NCBI RefSeq assembly: GCF_902833085.1
Contig: NZ_CADFEB010000002.1
Coordinates: forward strand, 620,001 to 684,000
From: Burkholderia ubonensis
GTDB lineage: Bacteria > Pseudomonadota > Gammaproteobacteria > Burkholderiales > Burkholderiaceae
DNA: 64,000 nucleotides
Reading direction: 5' to 3'
Position 1 is the first letter of the stretch. Each line of letters starts with the position of its first letter. Below the pieces are notes generated by a model. The model was given only the letters and a program-made list of their open reading frames with translations, did not search any database and was not told where the DNA came from. This document shows, piece after piece, positions 41,286 to 50,675 of the stretch. A program made the position numbers and the translations under genes.

Positions 41286-42965
41286 ATGCGGTTGCGGCGC
41301 GCGGCCGCGGGCGTCGGCCGCGCGATGTGCCTGTCGCTGCTGTGGGGAACGGGCGCCGCGAGCCTGTCCGGGCACGCGTATGCGCAGGCGCCGAACGCTG
41401 GTGCGGCGATGCGCGACATCGAAACGTCCCGGCCGAACCTGCCGCCGGAAGCCGCGCCCGACCTCGAGATCGTGCCGTCCGGCAGCGCCGCGCAGACGCC
41501 TGCCGAAACCGGGCCGCGTATTTTCGTGAGCAGGTTCGAGATCGGCGGCAATACCGTATTCGACAGCGCAACGCTGCAGGCACTCGTCGCCGATCTGGCC
41601 GGCGATGCGCTGGGCTTCGCCGATCTTCAGCGCGCGGCCGAGCGGATCTCCGCCTTCTATCGCGCGCGCGGCTACGTGCTCGCACGTGCCTATCTGCCGA
41701 AGCAGGAGATCGACGACGGCGTCGTGCGCATCGAAGTCGCCGAAGGGCGCTACGGCCGCATCGAAATCCAGAACCATTCCCGCGTATTCGACGCCGTGCT
41801 GCGCCAGCCGCTCGCGGCACTGCATCCGGGCGACGTCGTCCGTGGCTCCAGTCTCGAGCGCAGCCTGCTGCTGCTCGACGATCTGGCGGGCGTCGGCGCG
41901 CGCGGCACGTTGCGCCCCGGCGACGCGCCCGGCACCACCGATCTCGTCGTCGAGGCCCGGCGCGCGGCGCCTGCCTCCGGGTCGCTCGAATTCGACAACT
42001 TCGGCGACGCGTCGACGGGGCGCTACCGCATCGGCGGCAGCGTCGACGTCAATGCGCCGCTGCGGCTCGGCGATCGCCTGAGCCTGCGCGGGCTCGTCAG
42101 CAACGAACGGCAACGCTATTACCGCGCCGCCTATCAGGTGCCGGTCGGGCCGGCGTCGACGCGGGTCGGGGTCGCGTATTCGTCGCTGCACTACCGGCTC
42201 GCCGGGGACTTTTCCGATCTCGACGCGAGCGGGCGCGCGAGCGTGCAGACCGTGTACGTCGCGCAGCCGATCGTGCGTGCGCGCAACGCGGGCCTCACGG
42301 CCCAGATTCAGTACGAGAACAAGAACCTGCATGACGAATACAGCGTCTTTTCGTTGCGCAACGACAAGAACGTCGGCCTGTGGACTTTCGGGCTCAGCGG
42401 GAACAGCCAGGACGGCTGGCTGGGCGGCGGACGCAACGGTTTCTCGGTGATGTTCGGCGTCGGGCGCTTGCGCAGCAACGATGCGTTGGGAGCGAACGAG
42501 ATGACGAACGCGATCGGCAGCTTCACGAAGCTGAACCTGAACCTGCAGCGCATTCAGGCCGTGGGCAGCCGGTTCCAGGTGTACGCGCAGGTCAGCGCGC
42601 AGCTTGCGTCGCGCAATCTCGATGCGTCGGAGAAATTCAGCCTCGGCGGCCCGTACGGCGTGCGCGCCTACGCGCTCGGCGCGGGCAGCGGCGATCAGGG
42701 CTGGCAGGCCAGCGCGGAGCTGCGTTATCTCGTCGCGCCGGGATGGCAGGTCAGCACGTTCGTCGACGCGGGCCACGTGCAGCTCAACCGGCATCCGTGG
42801 ACGCGTGAACGGAACAAGCAACGCATGCAGTCGGCGGGGTTCGGCGCGAGCTGGTTCGGCACGAGCCGGCAGGTGACGCTGACGGCCGCATTGCCGCTCG
42901 GCAGCGGAGGCGATTCGCCGACCCGCGCGCCGAGCTTATGGGTTCAGGCCGCTCAGTATTTCTGA
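41286..42965 (+). CDS. Two-partner secretion outer-membrane transporter TpsB (ShlB/FhaC family)
   Basis: From ATG 41286 the 559-residue protein has a signal peptide ending AYAQ, then a polar stretch and a POTRA region (VSRFEIGGNTVFD, later FYRARGYVLARAYLPKQEI). A beta barrel fills the rest to the C-terminal aromatic Phe (AAQYF). An in-frame ATG at 41172 would add 38 residues with no signal character. The barrel conserves FGASWFG near the end. Such proteins export one partner, here the large protein encoded 60 bp downstream. Preceding intergenic DNA (40991-41285) is notably A/T-richer than its surroundings. Confidence 0.9.
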   Translation: MRLRRAAAGVGRAMCLSLLWGTGAASLSGHAYAQAPNAGAAMRDIETSRPNLPPEAAPDLEIVPSGSAAQTPAETGPRIFVSRFEIGGNTVFDSATLQALVADLAGDALGFADLQRAAERISAFYRARGYVLARAYLPKQEIDDGVVRIEVAEGRYGRIEIQNHSRVFDAVLRQPLAALHPGDVVRGSSLERSLLLLDDLAGVGARGTLRPGDAPGTTDLVVEARRAAPASGSLEFDNFGDASTGRYRIGGSVDVNAPLRLGDRLSLRGLVSNERQRYYRAAYQVPVGPASTRVGVAYSSLHYRLAGDFSDLDASGRASVQTVYVAQPIVRARNAGLTAQIQYENKNLHDEYSVFSLRNDKNVGLWTFGLSGNSQDGWLGGGRNGFSVMFGVGRLRSNDALGANEMTNAIGSFTKLNLNLQRIQAVGSRFQVYAQVSAQLASRNLDASEKFSLGGPYGVRAYALGAGSGDQGWQASAELRYLVAPGWQVSTFVDAGHVQLNRHPWTRERNKQRMQSAGFGASWFGTSRQVTLTAALPLGSGGDSPTRAPSLWVQAAQYF

Positions 42966-43026
42966 GCGTGCGTGATCGTCGCCCGTCTTGTGCGGGTGTT
43001 CAAAAACCAAATGAAGAGGATTCCAA

Positions 43027-46000
43027 ATGAATAAGGCCTATTCACTCGTGTGGAACGAAGTGCAGGGGGGGTGGTGCGCGGTCGGGGAAACCGCGCGCCG
43101 TCGCGGTAAATCGAGCGGCGGCAAGCGGCTGATCGCCGCAGCCGGGGTGTCGCTGCTGGGGCTGGCGGCGTCGAGTGCGTTTGCGCTGCCGACGGGCGGC
43201 GAGATCAAGTCGGGGAACGCGGACATCTCGACGTCGCCGGACGGCAAGACGATGTCGATCAAGCAGCACACGGACAAGCTGATCACGAACTGGCAGGACT
43301 TCAGCGTGGGCGGCGGCGAGCGCGTGTCGTTCCAGCAGCCGACGAACCAGTCGATCGCGCTGAACCGCGTGATTGGCGAGAACGGCAGCCAGATCCATGG
43401 CCAACTCGACGCGAACGGCCGCGTATTCGTGGTGAACCCGAACGGCGTGATGTTCGGCGCAGGCGCGCAGGTGAACGTGGGCGGCCTGGTGGCGTCGACG
43501 CAGAACCTGTCGGACGCGGATTTCCTGGCGGGCCGCTACCGGTTCGCGGGCGAATCGGGTCAGTCGGTGGAGAACGCGGGGACGATCACGGCGGCGGACG
43601 GCGGCAGCGTCGCGCTGCTGGGCGCACGGGTGTCGAACACGGGCGTGATCCGTGCGCAAATGGGCCGCGTGGCGCTGGGCGCGGGTAATGCGTTCAACGT
43701 GAACTTCGACGGCGATGGCCTGCTGAACCTGCAGGTGGAAGGCGGGGCGGTGGACGCGCAGGCATACAACGGCGGGCTGCTGAAAGCGGACGGCGGCGAG
43801 GTGCTGATGACGGCGCGCGCGGCGGGTGACCTGCTGGGCTCGGTGGTGAAGAACAGCGGCACGATCGAGGCGAAGGGCCTGAGCAGCCGTGACGGGAAGA
43901 TCACGCTGGACGGCGGCCAGGTTCATGTCGGCGGGAAGCTGGACGCGAGTGCGCAGGACGCGTCGACGGCCGGCGGCACGGTGACGACGCGTGGCGAGCG
44001 GGTGGTGGTGTCGCGCGACGTGCAGGTGGATACGCGCGCGGCATCGGGCCGCGCGGGCCGCTGGACGATCGAGGCCGCCAACGCGGGCGTCGGTTCCGGG
44101 GACAACGCGATCGACGGGGAGACGCTGTCGCGCAACCTGGGCACGACGAACGTGGAGCTGACCAACACGTCGGGCGACCTGACGGTGGGTGACGCGGTGA
44201 CCTGGACGAGCGACAACGCGCTGACGCTGACGTCGCAAAAGGGCAACGTCGACCTGAAGCAGTCGCTGACGGCAAGCGGCGCGAACGCGGGCGTGACGAT
44301 GAACGCGGCAAAGGGCATTCGCATCGGCGACAAGGTGACGCTGACGGGCGAAAACGCGCACCTGGAGCTGAATTCGGGCAGCGGGCACACGCTGACGAGC
44401 GACGATGCGGTGGTCACGCTGTCGGGGCGCAATGCGTCGTTCTCGGCAAACGGTGAAGCGTATCGCGTGATTCACGATCTCGAGGGGCTGCGCGACGTGG
44501 ACGGCAACCTGAACGGCCGCTACGTGCTGGGCAACGCCATCGACGGCAAGGGTGCGCAATTCCGCAGCCTCGGCGGCAGCCGCTATGCATTCGGCGGCGT
44601 GTTCGACGGCCTGGGCAATACGATCCGCGACCTGACGGTCGTGAACCCCGGCGCGGCGTACGTCGGGCTGTTCGCGAGCAACGTTGGCCGGATCTCCAAC
44701 CTCACGCTGGAGAAAATCACGGCGCGAGCGTTCGCTGAGTCCAACGGCAGCCCCGTCAGCGTCGGCGCATTGGCAGGCAGCAACATGGGCAAGATCTCGA
44801 ACGTGAAGGCGAAGGACGTTTTCGTGAGCGGCAACGGCCGAGCGTACGTCGGCGGCCTGGTCGGCAGCAATTATAGCGGTTCGATCGATCGCGCGTTCGT
44901 ATCGGGCCGGGTCGAAGGCGACAAGGATACGTTGGCGGTTGGCGGTCTGGTCGGCGAAAACCTCACCGTTCTTTACCCGGAGCTCGGCGACGCGATTATC
45001 GCCAACAGCCACGCCGACGTACAGGTGATCAGCTACTCGGCGGGCAGCACGGGCGGCCTGGTCGGGATCAACCGGGGCGTCATCCTGGCGTCGTCGGCCA
45101 AGGGCAGCGTCAGCGCGCTGGGCTTCGGCGGGCGTGTCGGCGGTCTGGTCGGTTTCAACAAAGGCGGGGACAAGGCCGGACGCGGGGACAAGGCCGGACG
45201 CATCATCGGCTCTTCGTCGAGTGCGACCGTGGAGGCCCATGACGCGACGGCGGGCGGCCTCGTCGGCTACAACGCCGGGTCGATCGAAGCTTCCGACGCG
45301 ACAGGCAGCGTGACCGTGGGCGACAACAGCACGGTGGGCGGCCTGGTCGGCGAGAACCACGGCACGATCGACGCGTCGACGGCCGGCGGAAACGTTGTCG
45401 CCGGTAAGTCCGGCGTGGTCGGGGGGCTTGTCGGAGCGAACTACGGGAAGATCCTGGCCTCGATGGCGAACGGCAGCGTGAAGGTTGCCGATGCCGCGAC
45501 GGTCGACGGATCCGCGGTGGCCGGCCGATCTGCGGTGGTCGGCGGACTCGTCGGGCGCAACGCAGGCACCGTGAGCGGGTCGACCGCGAACGGCAGCGTC
45601 GAGGCAGGCGCCGACAGCGTGCTGGGCGGGCTGGTCGGCGAGAACACCGACGCGGGCAAGGTGATTGCGTCGCACGCGAACGGCGACGTGGACGGGCATG
45701 GCAACGTGAAGGCCGGCGGCCTGGTCGGCCTCAATGTCGGTCTCGTGAGGTCGTCCGATGCGTCCGGTCGGGTGACGGTCGACGCGTCGAGCATCGCGGG
45801 CGGTCTCGTCGGAGAAAACCATGGCACCGTGGTGGAATCCGCGGCGACTGGCGACGTATCGGGCGGCATCGCTGGCGGCCTGGTCGGCCATAACTTCGGC
45901 GCGGTGGCGAGTTCCAGCGCGAGCGGGGCCGTTTACGGAGCAAGAATCGCCGGCGGCCTGGTCGGACTCAATCGCGGCGTCGTGTCGTCGTCGGACGCGT

Positions 46001-46407
46001 CGGGCGACGTCGTCGCGGACGATGACAGCTACGTCGGCGGCCTGGTCGGTCATAACGTCATGTTCGCGTCGATCGACGCGTCCAGCGCATCCGGTTCGGT
46101 GAAGGGCGGCGACCGGAGTTCGGTCGGCAGTCTCGTCGGCAAAAACGACGGCAAGATCACGTCGTCGGATGCGTCGGGGCCGGTGTCCGGCGGGCGCGAT
46201 GCACGGCTGGGCGGCCTGGTAGGCGAAAACTTCGGCAACGTCGATGATTCGAACCCGAGCGGCAGCGTTGACCACACGGCCGGCAACGGCCAGTTCTCCG
46301 GCGGACTGGTCGGTGTCAACTTCGGCTCGATGCACGGCAACGGCATGAACGGAAGCGCGCCGGCGCTGCCGTTCGCGGGCCTCAATTTCGGCGACATCCG
46401 GAACTGA
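43027..46407 (+). CDS. TpsA exoprotein with GLUG-repeat C-terminus
   Basis: The 1126-residue protein starts with an extended signal peptide region (MNKAYSLVWNEVQGGWCAVGE, then a basic stretch and a hydrophobic core ending SSAFALP). The two-partner secretion domain follows with NRVIG and N137-P-N-G140, the conserved markers recognised by TpsB. A beta-helical part continues to about residue 480. From about 575 to 1105 the chain is a series of GGLVG-x-N repeats (GLUG motif). There is no haemagglutinin-repeat shaft, CDI toxin or VENN motif, so an adhesin or biofilm matrix protein is more likely than a contact-dependent toxin. Confidence 0.88.
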   Translation: MNKAYSLVWNEVQGGWCAVGETARRRGKSSGGKRLIAAAGVSLLGLAASSAFALPTGGEIKSGNADISTSPDGKTMSIKQHTDKLITNWQDFSVGGGERVSFQQPTNQSIALNRVIGENGSQIHGQLDANGRVFVVNPNGVMFGAGAQVNVGGLVASTQNLSDADFLAGRYRFAGESGQSVENAGTITAADGGSVALLGARVSNTGVIRAQMGRVALGAGNAFNVNFDGDGLLNLQVEGGAVDAQAYNGGLLKADGGEVLMTARAAGDLLGSVVKNSGTIEAKGLSSRDGKITLDGGQVHVGGKLDASAQDASTAGGTVTTRGERVVVSRDVQVDTRAASGRAGRWTIEAANAGVGSGDNAIDGETLSRNLGTTNVELTNTSGDLTVGDAVTWTSDNALTLTSQKGNVDLKQSLTASGANAGVTMNAAKGIRIGDKVTLTGENAHLELNSGSGHTLTSDDAVVTLSGRNASFSANGEAYRVIHDLEGLRDVDGNLNGRYVLGNAIDGKGAQFRSLGGSRYAFGGVFDGLGNTIRDLTVVNPGAAYVGLFASNVGRISNLTLEKITARAFAESNGSPVSVGALAGSNMGKISNVKAKDVFVSGNGRAYVGGLVGSNYSGSIDRAFVSGRVEGDKDTLAVGGLVGENLTVLYPELGDAIIANSHADVQVISYSAGSTGGLVGINRGVILASSAKGSVSALGFGGRVGGLVGFNKGGDKAGRGDKAGRIIGSSSSATVEAHDATAGGLVGYNAGSIEASDATGSVTVGDNSTVGGLVGENHGTIDASTAGGNVVAGKSGVVGGLVGANYGKILASMANGSVKVADAATVDGSAVAGRSAVVGGLVGRNAGTVSGSTANGSVEAGADSVLGGLVGENTDAGKVIASHANGDVDGHGNVKAGGLVGLNVGLVRSSDASGRVTVDASSIAGGLVGENHGTVVESAATGDVSGGIAGGLVGHNFGAVASSSASGAVYGARIAGGLVGLNRGVVSSSDASGDVVADDDSYVGGLVGHNVMFASIDASSASGSVKGGDRSSVGSLVGKNDGKITSSDASGPVSGGRDARLGGLVGENFGNVDDSNPSGSVDHTAGNGQFSGGLVGVNFGSMHGNGMNGSAPALPFAGLNFGDIRN
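44764..46330 (+). repeat. GLUG repeat array in the TpsA protein
   Basis: About 17 copies of the pentapeptide GGLVG (or close variants GALAG, GSLVG) occur in frame, each followed by x-N and spaced mostly 25-45 residues. Between them lie Ser/Asp/Ala-rich segments ending SA-x-G-x-V. This is the GLUG motif pattern, expected to stack as a beta-helix. DNA copies are diverged, not identical, apart from one short duplication. Confidence 0.8.
45166..45201 (+). repeat. 18-bp exact tandem duplication in the TpsA gene
   Basis: GGGGACAAGGCCGGACGC occurs twice head to tail (45166-45183 and 45184-45201), encoding GDKAGR twice between two GLUG units. The frame is kept. Confidence 0.85.
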
Positions 46408-46522
46408 TCGGTCTCGTTCCGGGAGGCGGCGTTCACTGCGGTGGCGCCCGCTTCCCGGGCACGTCGCGCTGTCGCGACTTCGATTCGACGCCGGCCCGGC
46501 CTGCGTCGGATCGATGTTTTTC

Positions 46523-46564
46523 AAGGGTTCTTCACGCTGATCCGTGGAGAACCCTTTCTTTTTG
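46523..46564 (+). terminator. Rho-independent terminator after the TPS operon
   Basis: AAGGGTTCTTCAC (46523-46535) pairs with GTGGAGAACCCTT (46543-46555) with one G-T pair, followed by TTCTTTTTG. It closes the tpsB-tpsA operon about 115 bp after the stop. Confidence 0.85.
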
Positions 46565-46702
46565 CGGTGTGCCGGGGACTTTCCGGATTCGGCATGCACC
46601 CTGCGCGGGTCGGCCACGCCGGCGTCCGCTTGCACGGGCGGCGGCCTGCCGCCGGCAAACTCGCTAGAATGAGGCCTTTCCCGCGCGCCCGCCTTATCTT
46701 CG

Positions 46703-47239
46703 ATGACCACCGCCGACTACCGCTTCTGCCCGCGCTGCGCATGCCCGCTGACCGAGCGCGCCGATCCCGAACACGAAGGCGGCCGCGTTCGCCTGGCCTG
46801 CCCCGACGTTGCCTGCGGCTACGTGCACTGGAACAACCCGTTGCCCGTCGTCGCCGCGATCGTCGAGCTCGACGGCAAGATCCTGCTCGCGCGCAATGCG
46901 GCCTGGCCCGAAGGGATGTTCGCACTGATCACCGGCTTCCTCGAGCACGGCGAGACGCCCGAGGACGGCATCGCGCGCGAGGTGTTCGAGGAGACGGCGC
47001 TGAAGGCCGAGCAGGTCACGCTCGTCGGCGTCTACGAATTCATCCGCAAGAACGAGCTGATCATCGCGTACCACGTGCGCGCGTCGGGCACGGTCGCGCT
47101 GTCGCCGGAACTGCTCGAATACCGGCTCGTCGATCCGCCGCTGCTGCGTCCGTGGCGCGCCGGCACGGGCTATGCGGTCGCCGACTGGATGCGCGCGCGC
47201 GGCCTCGATTTCCAGTTCGTCGACCGGCCGGGGCAGTGA
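46703..47239 (+). CDS. Nudix hydrolase with N-terminal zinc ribbon
   Basis: The 178-residue protein begins with a zinc ribbon (FCPRCACPL, then RLACPDVACGYVH) and continues with a Nudix box GFLEHGETPEDGIAREV followed by FEETAL. Zinc-ribbon Nudix enzymes include NADH pyrophosphatase NudC, but this protein is shorter and lacks the SQPWPFP-type motif of NudC, so the substrate is open. It starts about 140 bp after the TPS terminator and precedes the thioesterase by 76 bp in the same direction. Confidence 0.82.
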   Translation: MTTADYRFCPRCACPLTERADPEHEGGRVRLACPDVACGYVHWNNPLPVVAAIVELDGKILLARNAAWPEGMFALITGFLEHGETPEDGIAREVFEETALKAEQVTLVGVYEFIRKNELIIAYHVRASGTVALSPELLEYRLVDPPLLRPWRAGTGYAVADWMRARGLDFQFVDRPGQ

Positions 47240-47315
47240 CGGGCCGGCCCGCCCGCCGTCGCGCCGCGCCGCACGGCCGCCGCGTTTCCTGTTCACCGTC
47301 CTGAGCGCCATCGCC

Positions 47316-47753
47316 ATGTCCGACAAGCCGCAGCCGCGTTCGCGCGACGCCTACCGCCACTTCCTGCCGATCACGACCCGCTGGATGGACAACGACGTCT
47401 ACGGGCACGTGAACAACGTCGTCTACTACAGCTACTTCGACACGGTCGTGAACGAATACCTGATCCGCGCCGGCGTGCTCGACATCGAGCACGCGCCGAC
47501 GATCGGGCTCGTCGTCGAGACGCAGTGCAACTACTTCGCGCCGCTCGTATTCCCGCAGGCCGTCGACGCGGGGCTGCGCGTCGCGAGGCTCGGCACGTCG
47601 AGCGTGCGCTACGAGATCGGGCTGTTCGCGCAAGGCGACGCTTCGCCCGCCGCGCAGGGCCATTTCGTGCACGTGTACGTCGATCGCGACACGCGCCGGC
47701 CCGTGCCGCTGCCCGACGCGCTGCGCGCCGCGCTCGACCCGCTCGCCGCCTGA
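47316..47753 (+). CDS. Acyl-CoA thioesterase, 4-hydroxybenzoyl-CoA/YbgC type
   Basis: A 145-residue hot-dog-fold thioesterase. TTRWMDNDVYGHVNNVVYYSYFD contains the active-site Asp (D-x-Y/M-G-H-V-N-N) of the 4HBT family, which hydrolyses acyl-CoA thioesters in the cytoplasm. The ATG at 47316 gives a normal family length. It is followed after nine bases by the first ABC permease gene, so co-transcription with the transporter is likely. This could link the transported compound to CoA metabolism, but the substrate cannot be read. Confidence 0.85.
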   Translation: MSDKPQPRSRDAYRHFLPITTRWMDNDVYGHVNNVVYYSYFDTVVNEYLIRAGVLDIEHAPTIGLVVETQCNYFAPLVFPQAVDAGLRVARLGTSSVRYEIGLFAQGDASPAAQGHFVHVYVDRDTRRPVPLPDALRAALDPLAA

Positions 47754-47762
47754 CGACGCGCG

Positions 47763-48698
47763 GTGCAGGCACTCGCGCTCCAGGCCTTCAACGGACTCAG
47801 CTACGGCTTGCTGCTGTTCATGCTGTCGGCCGGCCTCACGCTGATCTTCAGCGTGCAGGGCGTGCTCAATTTCGCGCATGCGAGCTTCTACATGCTCGGC
47901 GCGTACGTCGGCTACAGCATCGCCGCCCGCGCGAGCTTCTGGCCCGCGCTCGTGCTCGCGCCGCTCGCGGTCGGGTTGCTGGGCGCGGGCTGCGAGCGCT
48001 GGCTGCTGCGCCGCGTGCAGGCGCACGGGCACACGAGCGAGCTGCTGCTGACGTTCGGGCTCGCGTACCTGATCGGCGAGGGCGCGAAGCTCGTCTGGGG
48101 CCTCGCGCCGCTGCCCGCGCCGGTGCCGCCGCTGTTCGACGGCGCGCCGGTCACGGTGCTCGGCGTCGCGCTGCCGCGCTACCGGCTGTTCATGATGGCG
48201 ATGTCGGCGGCGATGCTGGTCGCGCTGGCGGGCCTGCTGCGCGCGTCGCGCATCGGTCTCGTCGTGCGCGCGGCGCTCACGCATCGCGCGGCCGTCGAGG
48301 CGCTCGGCCATGACGTGCCGCGCCTGATGACGGGGCTGTTCGGCGCAGGCACCGCGCTCGCGGCGCTGGCCGGCGTGATCGGCGCGCCGCTCGCGGTGAT
48401 CGAGCCCGCGCTGGCCGAGACGGTCGGCTCGATCGTGTTCGCGGTCGTCGTGATCGGCGGGCTCGGCTCGCTGGGCGGCGCGTTCGCCGCGTCGCTCGCG
48501 GTCGGCCTCGCGCAGACCTTCGCGGCCGCGAGCGACACGTCGCTGCGCGAGCTCGCGCAATGGGCCGGCGTCGTGCTGCCGGACGGCGTCGCCGCGGTGT
48601 CGGTCGCGCAACTCGCACCGCTCGTGCCGTACCTGCTGCTCGTCGCGGTGCTGGTCGCGCGTCCGCGCGGACTGTTCGGCGAGCGTGCCGATGCGTAG
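47763..48698 (+). CDS. Branched-chain amino-acid-type ABC permease (LivH-like)
   Basis: A 311-residue inner-membrane permease of the LivH type with about eight membrane segments. Family features include the N-terminal QAFNGLSYGLLLFMLSAGLTLIFSVQGVLNFAHASFYMLGAY and the ATPase-contact region near GMTV-like GHDVPRLMTGLFGAG. The start is a GTG nine bases after the thioesterase stop. It overlaps the LivM-like gene by eight bases. The LivHMGF class imports branched amino acids but also aromatic and other carboxylates. Confidence 0.88.
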   Translation: MQALALQAFNGLSYGLLLFMLSAGLTLIFSVQGVLNFAHASFYMLGAYVGYSIAARASFWPALVLAPLAVGLLGAGCERWLLRRVQAHGHTSELLLTFGLAYLIGEGAKLVWGLAPLPAPVPPLFDGAPVTVLGVALPRYRLFMMAMSAAMLVALAGLLRASRIGLVVRAALTHRAAVEALGHDVPRLMTGLFGAGTALAALAGVIGAPLAVIEPALAETVGSIVFAVVVIGGLGSLGGAFAASLAVGLAQTFAAASDTSLRELAQWAGVVLPDGVAAVSVAQLAPLVPYLLLVAVLVARPRGLFGERADA

Positions 48699-49926
48699 CC
48701 GCGCGTTGGCGGGCGTCGTGCGCTGGACGCTGTTCGCCGGCTGCCTCGTGCTGCCCGCGTGGCTGTGGCCGCACGGCTGGATGCTCGGCTATCTCGCGCA
48801 GACCGCCGCGCTCGTCGTGCTCGCGCTGTCGTACAACCTGCAGCTCGGCACGACCGGCCTGCTGTCGTTCGGCCATGCGGCGTTCGCGGGGCTCGGCGCG
48901 TTCGCGGCCGCGCACTGGTTCAACCGCTTCGGCGGGCCGCTGCCGCTGCTGCCGCTCGTCGGCGGCGCGGCGGGCGCGGCCTTCGGCCTGCTGTTCGGCG
49001 TGCTCGCGACGCGCCGCGCGGGCACCGCGTTCGCGATGATCACGCTCGGCCTCGGCGAGTGCGTCGCGGCCGCCGCGTGGAGCGTGCCCGCGTGGTTCGG
49101 CGGGGTCGGCGGCGTGCCGATCGATCGCGCGAGCGGCACGCCGTTCGGCGGCTGGCAGTTCGGCGCGCCGGCGCACGCGTATGCGCTGATCGCCGCGTGG
49201 TGCATCGGGTCGGCGCTCGCGATGCGCGCGCTGACGCGCACGCCGTTCGCCCGCCTCGCGAACGCGGTGCGCGACAACCCGGCGCGGGTCGCCGCGCTCG
49301 GCACCGATCCGCGCCGCGTGCGGCTCGCGATGGTCGCGTGCGCGTCGTTCTTCGCGGGCGTGGCCGGCACGCTGACGCTGATCGACGTCGAGATCGCGAC
49401 GCCCGACAGCGTCGCGATGTCCCGCTCGGCAACGGTGCTGATCGCCGCGGTGATCGGAGGCGCCGGCTCGTTCTTCGGGCCGGCGGCGGGCGCGGCCGTG
49501 CTGACCGGGCTGAGCGTCGCGGTCGCGGGCGTGTCGCGCGCGTGGGCGCTGTATTTCGGGCTGCTGTTCGTCGTCGTCGTGATCGCCGCGCCGCGCGGGC
49601 TCGCGGGCGTCGCGGCGGACGTCGCGCGCGCGCTGCGGCCCGGCGCGCGCAAGGGCGAACGCGCGGCGCTGCTGTACGGCGTCGCGGCGAGCCTGTGCGG
49701 GGGCGTCGCCGTCGTCTGCGCGGCGGAGCTCGGCTATGCGTGGCGCTTCGCGCCGGACGGCGGCGCGCCGGCCGCGTTCGGCGCGTGGCAGGTCGATGCA
49801 AGCGCGCCGCTCGGCTGGGCGGTCGCGCTCGCGGCGGCGGGGCTCGGTGCGCTGCTGTGGCGCCGGCGCGGCCGGATCGCGCGCGAAATGCTCGGCGCGC
49901 ACGGCGCGCAAGGAGCGCCGCGATGA
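48691..49926 (+). CDS. Branched-chain amino-acid-type ABC permease (LivM-like) with C-terminal extension
   Basis: The ATG at 48691 overlaps the end of the LivH-like gene (a GTG at 48685 is also possible) and gives 411 residues. Residues up to about 320 are a LivM permease, with LALSYNLQLGTTGLLSFGHAAFAGLGA and AVRDNPARVAALG as conserved blocks. Beyond that, roughly 90 residues add two more hydrophobic segments joined by a periplasmic loop and end in a basic tail. Most LivM proteins stop near 320-360, so the extension is unusual. The stop overlaps the ATPase gene (ATGA). Confidence 0.86.
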   Translation: MRSRALAGVVRWTLFAGCLVLPAWLWPHGWMLGYLAQTAALVVLALSYNLQLGTTGLLSFGHAAFAGLGAFAAAHWFNRFGGPLPLLPLVGGAAGAAFGLLFGVLATRRAGTAFAMITLGLGECVAAAAWSVPAWFGGVGGVPIDRASGTPFGGWQFGAPAHAYALIAAWCIGSALAMRALTRTPFARLANAVRDNPARVAALGTDPRRVRLAMVACASFFAGVAGTLTLIDVEIATPDSVAMSRSATVLIAAVIGGAGSFFGPAAGAAVLTGLSVAVAGVSRAWALYFGLLFVVVVIAAPRGLAGVAADVARALRPGARKGERAALLYGVAASLCGGVAVVCAAELGYAWRFAPDGGAPAAFGAWQVDASAPLGWAVALAAAGLGALLWRRRGRIAREMLGAHGAQGAPR

Positions 49927-50675
49927 ACGGCACCGCGCTCGCCCTGCACGGCATCACGCAGCGCTTCGGCGCGCAGACGGTGCTCGACGGCGTCGAGCTG
50001 GCCGTCGCGGCGGGCGAGCGGCATGCGCTGATCGGGCCGAACGGCGCGGGCAAGTCGACGCTCTTCAACGTGATCGCCGGGGCCGTGCGGCCGACGCGCG
50101 GGCGCGTGGTGCTGCACGGCGTCGAATTGCGCGGGCGCGGGCCGGTCGCGGCGAGCCGCCTCGGCATCGGCCGCAGCTTCCAGCAGACGAGCGCGTTTGC
50201 CCGCCTGACGGTGTTCGACAACCTGCGCTGCGCGGCGCTGCACGCGCCGGCCGAGCGGCGGCGCTGGTGGAACCGGCTGCGCGAGTCGGCGTCGGTCGAC
50301 CGGGCCGCCGCGCAGGTGCTGCACGACATCGGCCTCGTCGCATACCGCGACACGCCGGCCGCCGCGCTCGGCTACGCGGAGCAGCGCGCGCTCGATCTCG
50401 GCATCGCGCTGGCGAGCGGCGCGCGCACGCTGCTGCTCGACGAGCCGACGGCCGGCATGAACCGCGCGCAGGCGGCGCGGATGATCGAGTTGATCCGCGC
50501 GACCACGCAAGGCCGCACGGTGCTGATGATCGAACACGACATGGACACGGTGTTCGGCTTCGCGGAACGGATCACGGTGCTGGTGCGCGGCGCGGTGGTC
50601 GCGACGGGCGCGCCCGATGCGATCCGCGCCGACGCCGCCGTGCGTGCCGCGTATCTCGGCGAGGGGTTCGCATGA
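49923..50675 (+). CDS. ABC transporter ATPase (LivG-like)
   Basis: The 250-residue nucleotide-binding protein has a canonical Walker A (GPNGAGKST), a Q-loop in RSFQQTSAF, Walker B (TLLLDEPTAGMN) and H-loop (IEHDMD). The signature between them is LGYAEQRALDL, a degenerate form of LSGGQ or of the LPYGQQR usual in LivG. It starts in an ATGA overlap with the permease and ends in another with the LivF-like gene. With LivF-like it forms a heterodimer energising the two permeases. Confidence 0.9.
   Translation: MNGTALALHGITQRFGAQTVLDGVELAVAAGERHALIGPNGAGKSTLFNVIAGAVRPTRGRVVLHGVELRGRGPVAASRLGIGRSFQQTSAFARLTVFDNLRCAALHAPAERRRWWNRLRESASVDRAAAQVLHDIGLVAYRDTPAAALGYAEQRALDLGIALASGARTLLLDEPTAGMNRAQAARMIELIRATTQGRTVLMIEHDMDTVFGFAERITVLVRGAVVATGAPDAIRADAAVRAAYLGEGFA

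Noticed and set aside
44764-46330. Regularly spaced repeats that could suggest a CRISPR array
   Set aside because: Repeats are in-frame coding units of a beta-helical protein, diverged at DNA level, with irregular spacing and no cas genes.
43042-46710. 1222-residue open frame antisense to the TpsA gene
   Set aside because: The plus strand carries the signal region, TPS domain and GLUG repeats. The antisense frame has no motif and runs over a terminator.
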